Source: Ramlibacter humi (GTDB lineage Bacteria > Pseudomonadota > Gammaproteobacteria > Burkholderiales > Burkholderiaceae_C). From it: a DNA stretch of 64,000 nucleotides. The position numbers and the translations under genes are program-made. The DNA is taken from NCBI RefSeq assembly GCF_004681975.1, contig NZ_SMLK01000005.1, forward strand, positions 186,001 to 250,000, written 5' to 3'. Positions 44,414-52,262 of this stretch are shown piece after piece (the stretch's first letter is position 1; every line of letters begins with the position of its first letter). Below the pieces are notes generated by a model. It was given only the letters and a program-made list of their open reading frames with translations. It searched no databases and had not been told where the DNA came from.

Positions 44414-45400
44414 CTACTGCAGCTGGCCCCACATTTCCTTGTCGCGCTCGGCCGTCCAGATGCGCGGGTTCTTGATGCCGCGCGCTTCGTCGTAGGCACG
44501 GCTGACGTCGAACGGCAGGCAGTGCTCGTAGATGAACACGTGGCCGAACACGGGGTCCATGCTCTTGCGCGTGTGCGCCATGCTGGCCTTGAGGTCCATG
44601 TTGGCGGCGGCGGCTTCCTTGGCGGCGGTGTAGAGCGTCTCCACCCAGCGCTTGGTGTAGTCCAGCGCCTTGTTCACCTGCGCCGCGCCCTTCATCGCCT
44701 CGCCGCGGCCCGGCACGATGGCTTCGGCTTTCAGCGCGCGCAACGCCTCCAGCGTGGCCGGCCACTCTTCCAGGTGGGCGTCGCCGGTGTAGACGCCGGC
44801 TTCGTACTCCACCAAGTCGCCGGAAAACAGCACCTTCTCTTCTTCCACCCACGCGATGGTGTCACCGCGCGTGTGGCCGGGACCCGGGTGCCACACCTGC
44901 ACCTTCACGCCACCCAGGTCCAGCACCAGCTTGCCGGGCACCTCGCCCTTCACCGGGTTGCCCCCGGCGATGACCATGGTGGGCCACGTGAGGCCGGGCA
45001 CGCTCTCGGCATTGCGGAACAGGCGCGGGAAGCGCTCCATCTCCGACTGCATGTCTTCCTTGCCGCGTTCGACGATCAGCTCGTACGTGCCCTGGCTGGC
45101 GATCACCTCGGTGGCGCCTTCGGCGGCATAGGCGCTGGCGCCGAGCACGCGCACCGCGTGGTAGTGCGTGAGCAGCACGTACTTGATCGGCTTGTCGCTG
45201 ACGGTGCGGATGCGCGCGATCAGGTCCTTGGCCATCGCCGGCGTGGCGGTGGCGTCGCTGACCATGATGAACTTGTCGCCGATGATCACGCCCGAATTCG
45301 GGTCGCCTTCGGCGGTGTAGGCCCAGCAGTGCGGGGAAAGCTGCTCGAAAGTGATCTTCTTGTCGGCCAGGTCGGCTTGGCTGGCGAAGGCTTTGCTCAC
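44414..45400 (-). CDS. MBL-fold metallo-hydrolase-like protein with altered metal motif
   Basis: A 328-residue metallo-beta-lactamase-fold protein. The fold is clear (SGVIIGDKFIMVSDATATPA, WHPGPGHTRGDTIAWVEEEK, VLFSGDLVEYEAG, IVPGRGEAM). However, the first metal motif HxHxDH reads H79-Y-H81-A-V83-R84, so the Asp and third His are replaced, while the later His and Asp ligands remain. It may bind one metal or act on an unusual substrate. A perfect 16-bp palindrome lies 50 nt upstream of the start, probably the operator. A TetR gene lies two genes upstream. Confidence 0.85.
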   Translation of the reverse strand: MSKAFASQADLADKKITFEQLSPHCWAYTAEGDPNSGVIIGDKFIMVSDATATPAMAKDLIARIRTVSDKPIKYVLLTHYHAVRVLGASAYAAEGATEVIASQGTYELIVERGKEDMQSEMERFPRLFRNAESVPGLTWPTMVIAGGNPVKGEVPGKLVLDLGGVKVQVWHPGPGHTRGDTIAWVEEEKVLFSGDLVEYEAGVYTGDAHLEEWPATLEALRALKAEAIVPGRGEAMKGAAQVNKALDYTKRWVETLYTAAKEAAAANMDLKASMAHTRKSMDPVFGHVFIYEHCLPFDVSRAYDEARGIKNPRIWTAERDKEMWGQLQ

Positions 45401-45449
45401 GTCTTGGACTCCTGCGCGCCGTCGCGGCGCGAACGCACGATTCTACTTA

Positions 45450-45465
45450 GCGTAACGCGTTACGC
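45450..45465. promoter_or_regulatory. 16-bp perfect palindrome, probable TetR-type operator
   Basis: GCGTAACGCGTTACGC is its own reverse complement. It lies between the gntK stop (45489) and the MBL gene start (45400), at promoter distance from the latter. Its size and symmetry fit a TetR-family dimer site, and a TetR gene is encoded 500 nt away. Confidence 0.6.
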
Positions 45466-45488
45466 ATTGTTGAACGAACGGGAGTTGT

Positions 45489-45977
45489 TCAGCGCAGGCC
45501 GGCCGCCGCCAGCGCGACCACGTCCTCGATCGGCCGCGAAGCATCCACCACCACCACGCCCGGCTCGCCGGCGGGGTCCTGCAGCGCGGCGAACTGGCTG
45601 TCCACCAGGCTGGGCGGGTAGAAGTGGTCGCGGCGCGCGGCCACGCGGGCCTGAGCCTGCGCCGGCGTCAGCGCCAGGTGCACGAAACGCAGCCCCGGCG
45701 CGGCGGCGCGCAGGCGATCGCGGTAGGCCTTTTTCAGCGCGGAACAAGTGAGCACCGCGCCCTGCGGCCGCGACGCAAGTTCGCGGCCCAGCGTGTCCAG
45801 CCAGCCGGCGCGGTCGTCGTCGTCCAGCGGCACGCCGCGGCTCATCTTCTCGATGTTGGCCGGCGGGTGGAAGCTGTCGCCTTCCACCAGCGGCAGGCCC
45901 AGCGACTTCGCCAGCCGCTCGCCGATCTCGCTCTTGCCGCAACCCGACACGCCCATCACCACCACGTGCAGCGTCAT
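45489..45977 (-). CDS. gntK: Gluconokinase, GntK family
   Basis: A 162-residue P-loop kinase phosphorylating D-gluconate to 6-phosphogluconate. Walker A is GVSGCGKS at residues 9-16. GDSFHPPANIEKMSRGVPLDDDDR is interrupted only by expected substitutions and holds the family's H-P-x-x-N-x-x-K-M. LTCSALKKAYRDRLR follows. Length is usual. ATGA overlap with the TetR gene upstream, so the regulator and kinase are co-expressed. Confidence 0.94.
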   Translation of the reverse strand: MTLHVVVMGVSGCGKSEIGERLAKSLGLPLVEGDSFHPPANIEKMSRGVPLDDDDRAGWLDTLGRELASRPQGAVLTCSALKKAYRDRLRAAAPGLRFVHLALTPAQAQARVAARRDHFYPPSLVDSQFAALQDPAGEPGVVVVDASRPIEDVVALAAAGLR

Positions 45978-46576
45978 GCGGCCAGCCCCCGGTCCAGGAC
46001 CTCGATCACCTGCCCGGCGAAGTCGCCGTACGAGAGGCTGCCGCCGCCGGGGCGCAGCCAGGTGAAGGTCCAGTTGATCATGCCGAACAGCATCATCGCT
46101 ACCGGCGTCTGGTTTGCATCGCCCACGCGCTGCGGGTAGGCGCGGCGGATGAAGCGGGTGACCGCCGACACCACGTCGCGCTGGCGGTCGAGGATCAGGT
46201 CGCGCTGGGTGTCGCCCAGGAACTTGGTGTCGTGCAGCAGCGCGGCGTGGCGCGTGGCGCTGGTCTCGTATTCCTCGAGGAAGGCGCGAATGAGTTCATG
46301 CAGCGCGGCCCGGTCGTCCAGCCGGCCGCGCTGCGCGGTCGCCTCAACCTGCCCGATCAGCGCCAAGAGCCGCTGCGTGTGGCGGTCCAGCAGGTCGAAC
46401 AGGATGGCTTCCTTGCTCTCGTAGTAGTGGTACAGGCGCGCCTTCGACGTGCCGCCGGCGGCGGCGATGTCGTTCATGCTGGCCGCGAAGTAGCTGCGCT
46501 CGGCGAAGCACTGCGCCGCGATCTCGAGGATCTCGTCGCGCTTGATCTCGTGCTGGGACGACTTGGGTCGGGCCAC
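45974..46576 (-). CDS. TetR family transcriptional regulator
   Basis: A 200-residue repressor-type protein. The N-terminal helix-turn-helix (about 10-58) reads ILEIAAQCFAERSYFAASMN then GTSKARLYHYYESKEAIL, a standard TetR signature. The C-terminal ligand domain has features seen in fatty-acid or acyl-CoA-responsive members, but this is weak. A likely target is the palindrome at 45450-45465. The start follows a large inverted repeat, which probably insulates it from the DUF2917 gene. Confidence 0.92.
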   Translation of the reverse strand: MARPKSSQHEIKRDEILEIAAQCFAERSYFAASMNDIAAAGGTSKARLYHYYESKEAILFDLLDRHTQRLLALIGQVEATAQRGRLDDRAALHELIRAFLEEYETSATRHAALLHDTKFLGDTQRDLILDRQRDVVSAVTRFIRRAYPQRVGDANQTPVAMMLFGMINWTFTWLRPGGGSLSYGDFAGQVIEVLDRGLAA

Positions 46577-46603
46577 CCCGCGATTGTGAGGTGCAAACGG
46601 ATG

Positions 46604-46725
46604 CGGACACCCTTACCCAGAGTGCGCGGAGGTTTCGCAGAGATCGCAGAGAAAAACCTTCCCGATCTCTTTGCCTTCTCTGCGCCCTCTGCGAAACCTC
46701 CGCGTCCTCTGCGTAAGGGAGTCCG
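46604..46725. repeat. Large imperfect inverted repeat (about 50-nt arms)
   Basis: The left arm (46604-46653) and right arm (46676-46725) are near-complementary around a 22-nt centre; matching blocks include CGGAC/GTCCG, CCCTTAC/GTAAGGG and GCGGAGGTTTCGCAGAG with CTCTGCGAAACCTCCGC. Within each arm the unit CGCAGAG recurs. It lies between two same-strand genes (DUF2917 stop and TetR start) and may end transcription. Similar CGCAGAG-rich palindromes are, from memory, dispersed in other proteobacterial genomes. Confidence 0.8.
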
Positions 46726-46737
46726 CTTTCGCGACCC

Positions 46738-47211
46738 TCAGGTCGCCGCGCACTCGTTGCGCGCGGCCGGCCGGGGCATCAGCGAGCCCAGGGCCAGCGC
46801 CGCCAGCGCGGCGCCCAGGCGCCAGGCGGCGCGCAGGCCCAGGCCGGTGGCCAGCTGCAGGTCGAGCCAGGACTGGGCCACGGCCTGCAGGCGCGGCGTG
46901 CGCACGGGGCGCAGCTGCGAGACGAAGTCCCAGCTGATATAGGCCGGCACGCCCTTCTCGGACGATTCGAGCACGACCCGCCGGCCCGCCCGCACTGTCA
47001 CCTGCTCGCCCGCCCCCAGCACCCGGTCGCCCGAGTCGTTGGCAGGGCCCGCATGGGGACCGTCGAAGGTGAGCCACACGCGGCCGTGCGCGATGCGCAG
47101 CACGCCGTCTTCCCGCGGGCGCAGCGTGACGGCGCGCTTGGCCTCCAGGCGCCAGGTGCCGGGCAGGCTGGGCGTGGATTGTTGCGATTGCGTCAGAGCG
47201 AGCGGGTTCAT
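46738..47211 (-). CDS. DUF2917 domain-containing protein
   Basis: A 157-residue protein. The DUF2917 domain (about 20-95: GTWRLEAKRAVTLRPREDGV, GRVWLTFDGPHAG, LGAGEQVTVRAGRRVVLE) looks like a small cupin-like beta-barrel. A hydrophobic C-terminal segment near 130-150 may anchor it in the membrane. Function unknown. The ATG at 47211 has AAGGAG upstream. It is divergent from a LysR gene, a pairing that I recall as recurrent in Burkholderiales, so LysR probably controls it. Confidence 0.8.
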   Translation of the reverse strand: MNPLALTQSQQSTPSLPGTWRLEAKRAVTLRPREDGVLRIAHGRVWLTFDGPHAGPANDSGDRVLGAGEQVTVRAGRRVVLESSEKGVPAYISWDFVSQLRPVRTPRLQAVAQSWLDLQLATGLGLRAAWRLGAALAALALGSLMPRPAARNECAAT

Positions 47212-47259
47212 GGCGTTCTCCTTGGGGGTGGTTCGGCGAATGAATCTTCGGGGCTGCCG

Positions 47260-47275
47260 CATTGGCAGTCCAATG
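47260..47275. promoter_or_regulatory. Dyad CATTGG-cagt-CCAATG in the LysR/DUF2917 promoter region
   Basis: A perfect 6-bp inverted repeat with a 4-nt spacer lies in the 128-nt gap between the divergent LysR and DUF2917 genes. This is where a LysR regulator would be expected to bind to control both itself and its target. Confidence 0.5.
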
Positions 47276-47339
47276 AAATCCGGCTAGGCTATTCATTCCG
47301 ACTACGCATCAATCCCCATCCCCACGGCCGACCTCCGCC

Positions 47340-48323
47340 ATGATGCATTCACAGACCCATTTGCGCAGCCGGCCGATCTCGGCCGGCCACCTGCGCGCCT
47401 TCGAGGCCGTGGCCCGGCACCTGAACTTCCGCGCCGCTTCGGAGGAGATGGCGCTCACGCAGTCGGCCGTCAGCCGCCAGATCCAATCGCTCGAAGAGGA
47501 AGTGGGCGTGTCGCTGTTCCTGCGCCACACGCGCGCGGTGGAGCTCACCAGCGCCGGCCAGCAGTTGCTGCTGGCGGTGTCGCACGCGCTGCCGCGCATC
47601 GATTCGGCCGTGCGCCAGATCCGCCAGAGCGCCGGACGCAAGAGCGTGTCGGTCACCACGTTCGCGTCGTTCGCGTCCATGTGGCTGATCCCGCGGCTGG
47701 AGCAGTTCCAGCGCGACAACCCCGAGATCGACATCCGCATCGACGCGACGGACGCTTCGCTCGACCTGGAACTGGCCGACGTCGACCTGGCACTTCGCTA
47801 CGGCCCGGTGGCCAACATGCCGCCCAAGGCCATCCGGCTGTTCGGCGAGCAGCTGACGCCCGTGGCCAGTCCCTGGCTGCTCAAGAGCGGCACGCCGGTG
47901 AAGAAGCCGGCCGACCTGGCGCAGTTCGCGCTCATCGAGGCCGGCGACGCGCACCGCACGCACCTGGAATGGCTGACGTGGCGGCGCTGGTTCGACGAGC
48001 AGCACCTCACGCGCCTGCAGCCCAAGCGCTGGCTGTACTTCAACTATGCGTACCAGATGGTGCAGGCCGCGCTCACCGGCCAGGGCGTGGTGCTGGCCCG
48101 CCTGCCGATGGTGGCGGAAGCGCTGGCCAACGGCGAGCTGATCGAGCCGCTGTCCCGGCTGCGCATGGATTCGCCCATGGCCTATTGGTTGATCATGGGC
48201 CCCCGCAGCGCGTCGCGGCCGGAGATCAAGGCGTTCTGCGACTGGGTGATGGCGCAAAGCAAGGCCACGCGCCAGGCCATCGGCGAAGTGCCCGACCCGG
48301 ACACCATCGACAACATTGATTGA
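47340..48323 (+). CDS. LysR family transcriptional regulator
   Basis: A 327-residue regulator of the GcvA-like LysR group. The HTH (about 16-75) reads LRAFEAVARHLNFRAASEEM then LTQSAVSRQIQSLEEEVGVS, the standard signature. An effector-binding domain spans about 100-305 (SVTTFASFASMWLIPRLEQF; NYAYQMVQAALTGQGVVLAR). Start at the first of two adjacent ATG codons. Divergent from DUF2917. Confidence 0.94.
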   Translation: MMHSQTHLRSRPISAGHLRAFEAVARHLNFRAASEEMALTQSAVSRQIQSLEEEVGVSLFLRHTRAVELTSAGQQLLLAVSHALPRIDSAVRQIRQSAGRKSVSVTTFASFASMWLIPRLEQFQRDNPEIDIRIDATDASLDLELADVDLALRYGPVANMPPKAIRLFGEQLTPVASPWLLKSGTPVKKPADLAQFALIEAGDAHRTHLEWLTWRRWFDEQHLTRLQPKRWLYFNYAYQMVQAALTGQGVVLARLPMVAEALANGELIEPLSRLRMDSPMAYWLIMGPRSASRPEIKAFCDWVMAQSKATRQAIGEVPDPDTIDNID

Positions 48324-48326
48324 TTT

Positions 48327-48355
48327 ACTTCGAAATCGCTACGCGATTACGAAGT
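48327..48355. terminator. Hairpin between convergent LysR and cyclo-ligase genes
   Basis: ACTTCG-A-AATCGC and GCGATT-A-CGAAGT form a 12-bp stem with one A/A mismatch and a TAC loop, directly after the LysR stop. No T tract follows, so termination strength is uncertain. Confidence 0.5.
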
Positions 48356-48378
48356 GGCCCTGCAGCGCCCCTGCGGGG

Positions 48379-48966
48379 TCATCGGATCGGCCAGACCACG
48401 CCGTTGTCGTTCAGGATGGCATCCAGCGGCACGTCGTGGGGCTCGGGCTCCAGGTCGTCGACGTAGCCTGTCGTGAACCCCAGTCCCACCGTGAAAGGCT
48501 TCGGCTCCAGCTTCGCCAGCGTGCGGTCGTAGAAGCCGCCGCCGTAGCCGAGGCGGAAGCCCCCCGGCCCGTAGCCCACGCAGGGCACGAACAGCAGCGT
48601 GGGCACGATCACCTCGGTGTCCTTGGGCTTGGGGATGCCGTAGGCATCCTCCTCCATCGGGCAGCCCGGGTACCAGGCGTGAAATTTGAGCGTCTTGTGC
48701 AGCTTGTCCACCACGGGCAAGCCAATTCGTCGCAGCTGCGGCTGGTCGAGGAGCTCGCCGTCCTCCTTCCACCGGTGCAGGGCGGGCAGCGGGTCGAACT
48801 CGCCCTTGATCGGCCAATAGGCGCCGATGACAGTGTCGGGGCGGCCCACCAGCCAGATGCGCATGACGCGCTGGAGCAGGTCCGCGCGCCGCAGCCGGTC
48901 GGGGAGATTCAGCCTCTCCTCGATCAGGCGCTGTCGCAGGGATTTTTTGTCCTCCGGCGTGCTCAT
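48379..48966 (-). CDS. 5-formyltetrahydrofolate cyclo-ligase
   Basis: A 195-residue enzyme converting 5-formyl-THF to 5,10-methenyl-THF with ATP. Family motifs: KKSLRQRLIEERLNL near the N-terminus, GAYWPIKGEFDP, and the strongly conserved GYGPGGFRLGYGGGFYDRTL. In many proteobacteria the gene lies beside ssrS (6S RNA); no 6S RNA was recognised here. It is divergent from slt with about 9 nt between start codons. Confidence 0.95.
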   Translation of the reverse strand: MSTPEDKKSLRQRLIEERLNLPDRLRRADLLQRVMRIWLVGRPDTVIGAYWPIKGEFDPLPALHRWKEDGELLDQPQLRRIGLPVVDKLHKTLKFHAWYPGCPMEEDAYGIPKPKDTEVIVPTLLFVPCVGYGPGGFRLGYGGGFYDRTLAKLEPKPFTVGLGFTTGYVDDLEPEPHDVPLDAILNDNGVVWPIR

Positions 48967-48975
48967 AATCTCCCG

Positions 48976-50967
48976 ATGAAGTTCCGTGCGATTTTGGCAT
49001 TGATCCTGGCCGCGCTAGGCGCCGCGGCGCAGGCACAGAACCGGGGGGACGACGCCATCGTGGAGATGGCGCAGGCTTTCCGCAAGGGCGACAAGGCGAA
49101 GCTGGCCAACCTGCTGCCGCAGGTGCGGGGGCACGCCCTCGAACCCTGGGGGGCGTACTGGGAGCTGCGTTCGCGCCTGGACACCGCCGCGCCGGCCGAA
49201 GTACAGGATTTTTTCCAGCGCTATGCCGGCACCTACCAGGAAGACCGCCTGCGCAACGACTGGCTGCTGCTCCTGGGCCAGCGCCGCGACTGGTTCCCTT
49301 TCGCCGAAGAGCTTGCGAAGTACCGCATGAACGACGACCCGCAGGTGCGCTGCTACTCGCTGGTGGTGCAGTTCCTGCGCGATGGGCCCGGCGCCGATCC
49401 GTCGCTGGCCGACGACGTGCGCCGCATGTGGCTGGGCCAGCGCGAAGCCGAAGACGCCTGCACGCTGGCCGCCAGCCGCATGCTGGCCGACGGCGCGCCG
49501 CGCAACCGCCTCACCACGGCCGACGCCTGGCGCAAGGCGCGCATGTCGATGGAAGTGAACAGGCCGCGCGCCGCCGAAGCCGCCATCGAACTGGTCGCGC
49601 CCGACGCGCTGCCGCAGTTCCGCGAGATGGTCGCCAGCCCCGCCAAGTTCCTCACCAAACGCATCAGCGCCACCTCGCGCACGCGGCGTGAGTTGATCGG
49701 CCTGGCGCTGATCCGCATGGCCGGCACCGACCCGGACAACGCCGCGCGCCTGCTGGAAGACAAGTGGGGCCCGCAACTCTCGGCGGAAGAACGCAACTGG
49801 GTCTGGGGTGTGCTGGGCAAGCAGGCCGCGATGAAACTGGACGACGACGCGCTGTCGTCCTTCGCCAAGGTCACCCGCGACCACGACCTCAGCGACGACA
49901 TGCTGGTGTGGAAGGCGCGCGCGGCGCTGCGCAGCCCGCGCGGTCCGCAGTGGGAGCCGCTGCTCTCGGCCATCCAGGCGATGAGCGACGACGCCCGCCG
50001 CGACAACGCGTGGACTTACTGGAAGGCGCGCGCGCTGCTCGCGTCCGGCCGCGAGTCGCACAAGGCCGAGGCCCGGCAGCTGCTGCAGTCCATCGCTTCG
50101 CCGCGCGGCTTCTACGAGCAGCTGGCGCTGGAGGACCTGGGCCAGAAGATCGCCGTGCCGGCCAAGCCCGCGCCGCTGACGCCGGAAGAAAAAGAGACCG
50201 CCCGCGCCAATCCTTCGCTCAATCGCGCGCTCTACGCCATCGCGCTGGGCCTGCGCCCCGAAGGCAACCGCGAGTGGAACTACGCCACCAACCTGGCGCG
50301 CGCGGGCGGCCTGTCCGACCGCGAACTGCTGGCGGCCGCCGCCTTCGCGTGCGAGCGCGAGGTGTGGGACCGCTGCATCAACACCAGCGACCGCACGAAG
50401 ATCGAGTTCGATGTCGAGCAGCGCTACCCCATGCCCTTTCGCGACACGGTGGTGCGGCGCGCCCAGCAGATCTCGCTGGACCCGGCCTACGTCTACGGCC
50501 TGATCCGCCAGGAAAGCCGCTTCGTGATGGACGCGCGCTCCAGCGTCGGCGCTTCCGGCCTGATGCAGGTGATGCCCGCCACCGCGCGCTGGACGGCCCG
50601 CAAGCTGGGCATGGCCGGCTTCACGCCCGACCAGCTGACCGACCGCGACACCAACATCGCCATCGGCACCGGCTACCTGAAGCTCGCGCTGGACGACTTC
50701 GGCGGCTCCATGGCACTGGCCGCCGCGGCCTACAACGCCGGCCCGGGCCGGCCGCGCAACTGGCGCAACGGGCCGGTGCTGGACGCCGCCATCTGGGCCG
50801 AGAACGTGCCTTTCAGCGAGACGCGCGACTACGTGAAGAAGGTGCTGGCCAACACCACGATGTACGCGGCCATCCTCACCGGCCAGCCGCAATCGCTGAA
50901 GGCGCGCCTGGGCATGGTGGGCCCGCGCGACGCCAGCATGCCGGAACCGAACCGCGACCTGCCGTGA
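48976..50967 (+). CDS. slt: Soluble lytic murein transglycosylase
   Basis: A 663-residue periplasmic enzyme cleaving peptidoglycan to 1,6-anhydromuropeptides. Signal peptide (1-20, ending AQA), a long alpha-superhelical ring, and the C-terminal SLT domain from about residue 495. The catalytic Glu513 is in RQESRF; GASGLMQVMPATA and the NIAIGTGYLKLAL / AAAAYNAGPGR segments follow. Length matches Slt70-type enzymes. Its stop overlaps the GTG start of the MgtC-like gene. Confidence 0.95.
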   Translation: MKFRAILALILAALGAAAQAQNRGDDAIVEMAQAFRKGDKAKLANLLPQVRGHALEPWGAYWELRSRLDTAAPAEVQDFFQRYAGTYQEDRLRNDWLLLLGQRRDWFPFAEELAKYRMNDDPQVRCYSLVVQFLRDGPGADPSLADDVRRMWLGQREAEDACTLAASRMLADGAPRNRLTTADAWRKARMSMEVNRPRAAEAAIELVAPDALPQFREMVASPAKFLTKRISATSRTRRELIGLALIRMAGTDPDNAARLLEDKWGPQLSAEERNWVWGVLGKQAAMKLDDDALSSFAKVTRDHDLSDDMLVWKARAALRSPRGPQWEPLLSAIQAMSDDARRDNAWTYWKARALLASGRESHKAEARQLLQSIASPRGFYEQLALEDLGQKIAVPAKPAPLTPEEKETARANPSLNRALYAIALGLRPEGNREWNYATNLARAGGLSDRELLAAAAFACEREVWDRCINTSDRTKIEFDVEQRYPMPFRDTVVRRAQQISLDPAYVYGLIRQESRFVMDARSSVGASGLMQVMPATARWTARKLGMAGFTPDQLTDRDTNIAIGTGYLKLALDDFGGSMALAAAAYNAGPGRPRNWRNGPVLDAAIWAENVPFSETRDYVKKVLANTTMYAAILTGQPQSLKARLGMVGPRDASMPEPNRDLP

Positions 50968-51491
50968 ACGCCGTCACCGACACGCTGGCCAGCGAGTTCT
51001 CGGGCATCGCCGACCTCTCCTCGGTCACGCGCATCGTGGTGCGGCTGCTGATGGCGGCGCTGCTCGGCGGGCTGCTGGGCCTGGAGCGCGAACTCTCGCA
51101 CAAGGCCGCGGGCCTTCGCACGCACATGCTGGTGGCCCTGGGCTCGGCGATGTTCGTGGTGGCCGCCGTGGAGGCGGGCCTGGACAGCGACGGCATGTCG
51201 CGCGTGGTGCAGGGGCTGCTGGCCGGCATCGGCTTCCTGTGCGCGGGGTCCATCCTGAAGGGAAGCGAGAAAGGGCACATCTACGGCCTGACCACCGCGG
51301 CGGGCATGTGGATGACGGCGGCCATCGGCGTGGCGGCGGGCCTGGGCCGCGAGGTCCTGGCCGTGCTGAGCACCCTGCTCACGCTGGGCATCATCTCCGC
51401 GCTGAAGCCGATCGAGCGCCGCCTGGACAGCCACCACCGCAAGCACGAGGCGGCGACCGGCATCCTGCTGCCGGAGCAGCGCGAGGACTGA
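50964..51491 (+). CDS. MgtC/SapB family membrane protein
   Basis: A 175-residue protein with four to five helices and the family signature LLGGLLGLERELSHKAAGLR followed by THMLVALGSAMF and GIGFLCAGSILK. MgtC-type proteins modulate ATP synthase or ion balance in low magnesium. The start is GTG 50964, overlapping the slt stop (GTGA). Part of a coupled pair with slt. Confidence 0.9.
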   Translation: MNAVTDTLASEFSGIADLSSVTRIVVRLLMAALLGGLLGLERELSHKAAGLRTHMLVALGSAMFVVAAVEAGLDSDGMSRVVQGLLAGIGFLCAGSILKGSEKGHIYGLTTAAGMWMTAAIGVAAGLGREVLAVLSTLLTLGIISALKPIERRLDSHHRKHEAATGILLPEQRED

Positions 51492-51496
51492 GCGGG

Positions 51497-51530
51497 CGCA
51501 TCAATCGGCGCGCCAATTCGCATCAATCGG
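51497..51530. repeat. Direct repeat CGCATCAATCGG, 22-bp period
   Basis: The 12-mer occurs at 51497-51508 and 51519-51530, two helical turns apart, just before the GST/dapA operon. The same-face spacing fits a regulator binding pair. Only these two copies were noticed. Confidence 0.35.
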
Positions 51531-51578
51531 CCGCGGACGCGCCGATAGCATGGGACCGTCCACAGAAGAGGTCGCTCC

Positions 51579-52262
51579 ATGCTCAAGCTCTACATCGGCA
51601 ACAAGAACTATTCGTCCTGGTCCATGCGCCCCTGGGTGCTGCTCAAGCAGGCCGGCATCCCTTTCGAGGAGGTGATGGTCAAGTTCGACTCGTTCGGCGC
51701 CGACTCCGAATTCAAGCGCGTCATCGGCGAGGTCAACCCGGGAGGCCGGGTGCCGGTGCTGGCGGACGACGGCCTGGCCGTGTGGGACACGCTGGCCATC
51801 GCCGAGTACCTGGCCGAGAAGTTCCCGGACAAGGCGCTGTGGCCGAAGGACAGAAAGGCTCGCGCCCGTGCGCGCAGCGTGTGCGCCGAGATGCATTCCG
51901 GCTTCGCCGCGCTGCGCAATCACTGCCCGATGAACATCGAGGCTTCGCTGGCGCAGGCCGGCGCCATCGTCTGGCGCGACCAGCCGGCCGTGCGCGCCGA
52001 CGTGCAGCGCATCGTGGCGATGTGGACTGAACTGCTGGAGCAGCACAAGGGCCCCATGCTGTTCGGCGAGTTCGGCATCGCCGACGCCTATTTCGCGCCG
52101 GTGTGCATGCGCATCCGCAATTACTCGCTGCCGGTGCCCGGCCACGTCACCGACTACATCCGCCGCGTGTGTGCGCTGCCGGGCGTGAAAGCGTGGATGG
52201 ACGATGCGCTGGCGGAGCGCGACTTCGTCGCGATGGACGAACCCTACCGCACCACCCGATGA
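51579..52262 (+). CDS. Glutathione S-transferase family protein
   Basis: A 227-residue GST. The thioredoxin-like N-terminal domain (1-80) begins MLKLYIGNKNYSSWSMRPWV with the catalytic Ser/Tyr region, cis-Pro in GGRVPVL, and an all-helical C-terminal domain follows. The SSWSMR start is typical of a proteobacterial GST group of unknown substrate. ATGA overlap with dapA downstream. Confidence 0.92.
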   Translation: MLKLYIGNKNYSSWSMRPWVLLKQAGIPFEEVMVKFDSFGADSEFKRVIGEVNPGGRVPVLADDGLAVWDTLAIAEYLAEKFPDKALWPKDRKARARARSVCAEMHSGFAALRNHCPMNIEASLAQAGAIVWRDQPAVRADVQRIVAMWTELLEQHKGPMLFGEFGIADAYFAPVCMRIRNYSLPVPGHVTDYIRRVCALPGVKAWMDDALAERDFVAMDEPYRTTR

